Part shown: one piece after another, positions 13,064 through 13,439 of the stretch
How positions within the stretch are numbered: the stretch's first letter is position 1
Layout: the number at the start of each line of letters is the position of its first letter
Assembly (NCBI GenBank): GCA_902477645.1
Contig: CABSIA010000082.1
Coordinates: forward strand, 1-13,439
Direction of reading: 5' to 3'
Source of the DNA: an uncultured Prevotella sp.
Lineage (GTDB): Bacteria > Bacteroidota > Bacteroidia > Bacteroidales > Bacteroidaceae
DNA length: 13,439 nucleotides
Translations under genes and position numbers: made by a program
Notes under the pieces: generated by a model
Database searches by the model: none
What the model was told of the DNA's origin: nothing
Seen by the model: only the letters and a program-made list of their open reading frames with translations

Positions 13064-13439
13064 TTACGACTTGCTTAGTAATATAACCTTAGCCGTCTTA
13101 TTATCCATTTCTGGCATTGTGGCGCCTACTGGTGCGCCAATATACGTAGGGTCACACACAGTGAAACGGCGGTTGTCCAGCAGAATGTAGTCACCCTGAA
13201 CATCAGTATCGAAACAAACGGCTGTGGCAAGATGACCAGGATAATACACAAGTATGACATCCAATCCTAACAGGTCGCGCACTAAGCGTGAGAACAATAT
13301 AGAGCGGTCCTCACAGTCACAATACGGATAAAACAGAGTTTCTTCGGAAAAGAACGCACGGTCGCCGCCCCACACCTTGTCGTCATATTCGTAAACTATT
13401 TGATGGTTGAGAAAGTGGTGGATGCACTATTGGAACGTG
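13064..13439 (-). pseudogene. 3' part of a transglutaminase-like gene with an in-frame stop (broken or N-terminally truncated)
   Basis: The minus-strand frame reads from the right edge to TAA at 13064. It has a transglutaminase-like Cys-His-Asp set: CDCEDRS (Cys21 counting from the GTG at 13375), YYPGHLATAV (His48) and FTVCDPTYIG (Asp75). The ending GAPVGATMPEMDNKTAKVI is of the conserved type. Recognisable sequence continues upstream of GTG 13375 (FLNHQIVYEYDDK, to about 13414), so that codon is probably not the true start. Further up, TAG at 13427-13429 interrupts the frame, with no ATG between it and the domain. Either the gene carries a nonsense mutation, or this is a relic, or there is a sequence error. 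If it is intact, a short product from GTG 13375 (103 aa) is the only option. It converges on the DUF2520 gene with a 14-bp gap. Confidence 0.6.

Overview
The window looks like chromosomal DNA from a Bacteroidales bacterium (Bacteroides/Prevotella-like; genus not resolved). The evidence is a TonB-dependent receptor with an N-terminal carboxypeptidase-regulatory-like domain, lipoproteins with Bacteroidetes-type lipoboxes, an M20C dipeptidase, a PDDEXK/Rpn nuclease of the Bacteroidetes type, and three promoters that fit the Bacteroidales consensus (TTTG, 19-20 nt spacer, TAnnTTTG).

Layout: (1) 1-1263, minus: 5' part of a TonB-dependent receptor gene, cut by the left edge. (2) 1264-1813: a 550-bp gene-free stretch packed with repeats, namely a hairpin with a 22-bp tandem duplication, and a MITE-like segment with 19-bp imperfect terminal inverted repeats that encloses a second element with perfect 34-bp inverted repeats. 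(3) 1814-3670, minus: pepD and a small lipoprotein, probably one transcript, ending in a terminator. (4) 3819-4832, plus: promoter, 64-aa membrane protein, OmpH/Skp-like lipoprotein, strong terminator. (5) 4862-5000: second copy of the nested palindromic element. (6) 5014-6510, minus: secreted GH30 glycosidase. (7) 6709-7706, minus: Rpn-type nuclease with nine tetrapeptide repeats near its C-terminus, plus its promoter. (8) 7900-13049, plus: promoter, ~220-nt leader and the operon panB-panC-panD-coaBC-coaX-DUF2520. (9) 13064-13439, minus: 3' end of a transglutaminase-like gene with an in-frame stop near the right edge.

The centrepiece is region 8. PanB makes ketopantoate, PanD makes beta-alanine, PanC joins pantoate and beta-alanine, CoaX phosphorylates pantothenate and CoaBC converts it to 4'-phosphopantetheine. 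The only step without a classical enzyme is ketopantoate reduction, and the last gene encodes a Rossmann/DUF2520 protein, the family type to which I recall the Francisella ketopantoate reductase PanG belonging. If it does this job, one transcript encodes every step from alpha-ketoisovalerate and aspartate to phosphopantetheine.

The second system of interest is the Rpn nuclease. Its C-terminal repeat region and candidate internal start codons match the recently described Rpn genes-within-genes toxin/antitoxin phage-defence arrangement.
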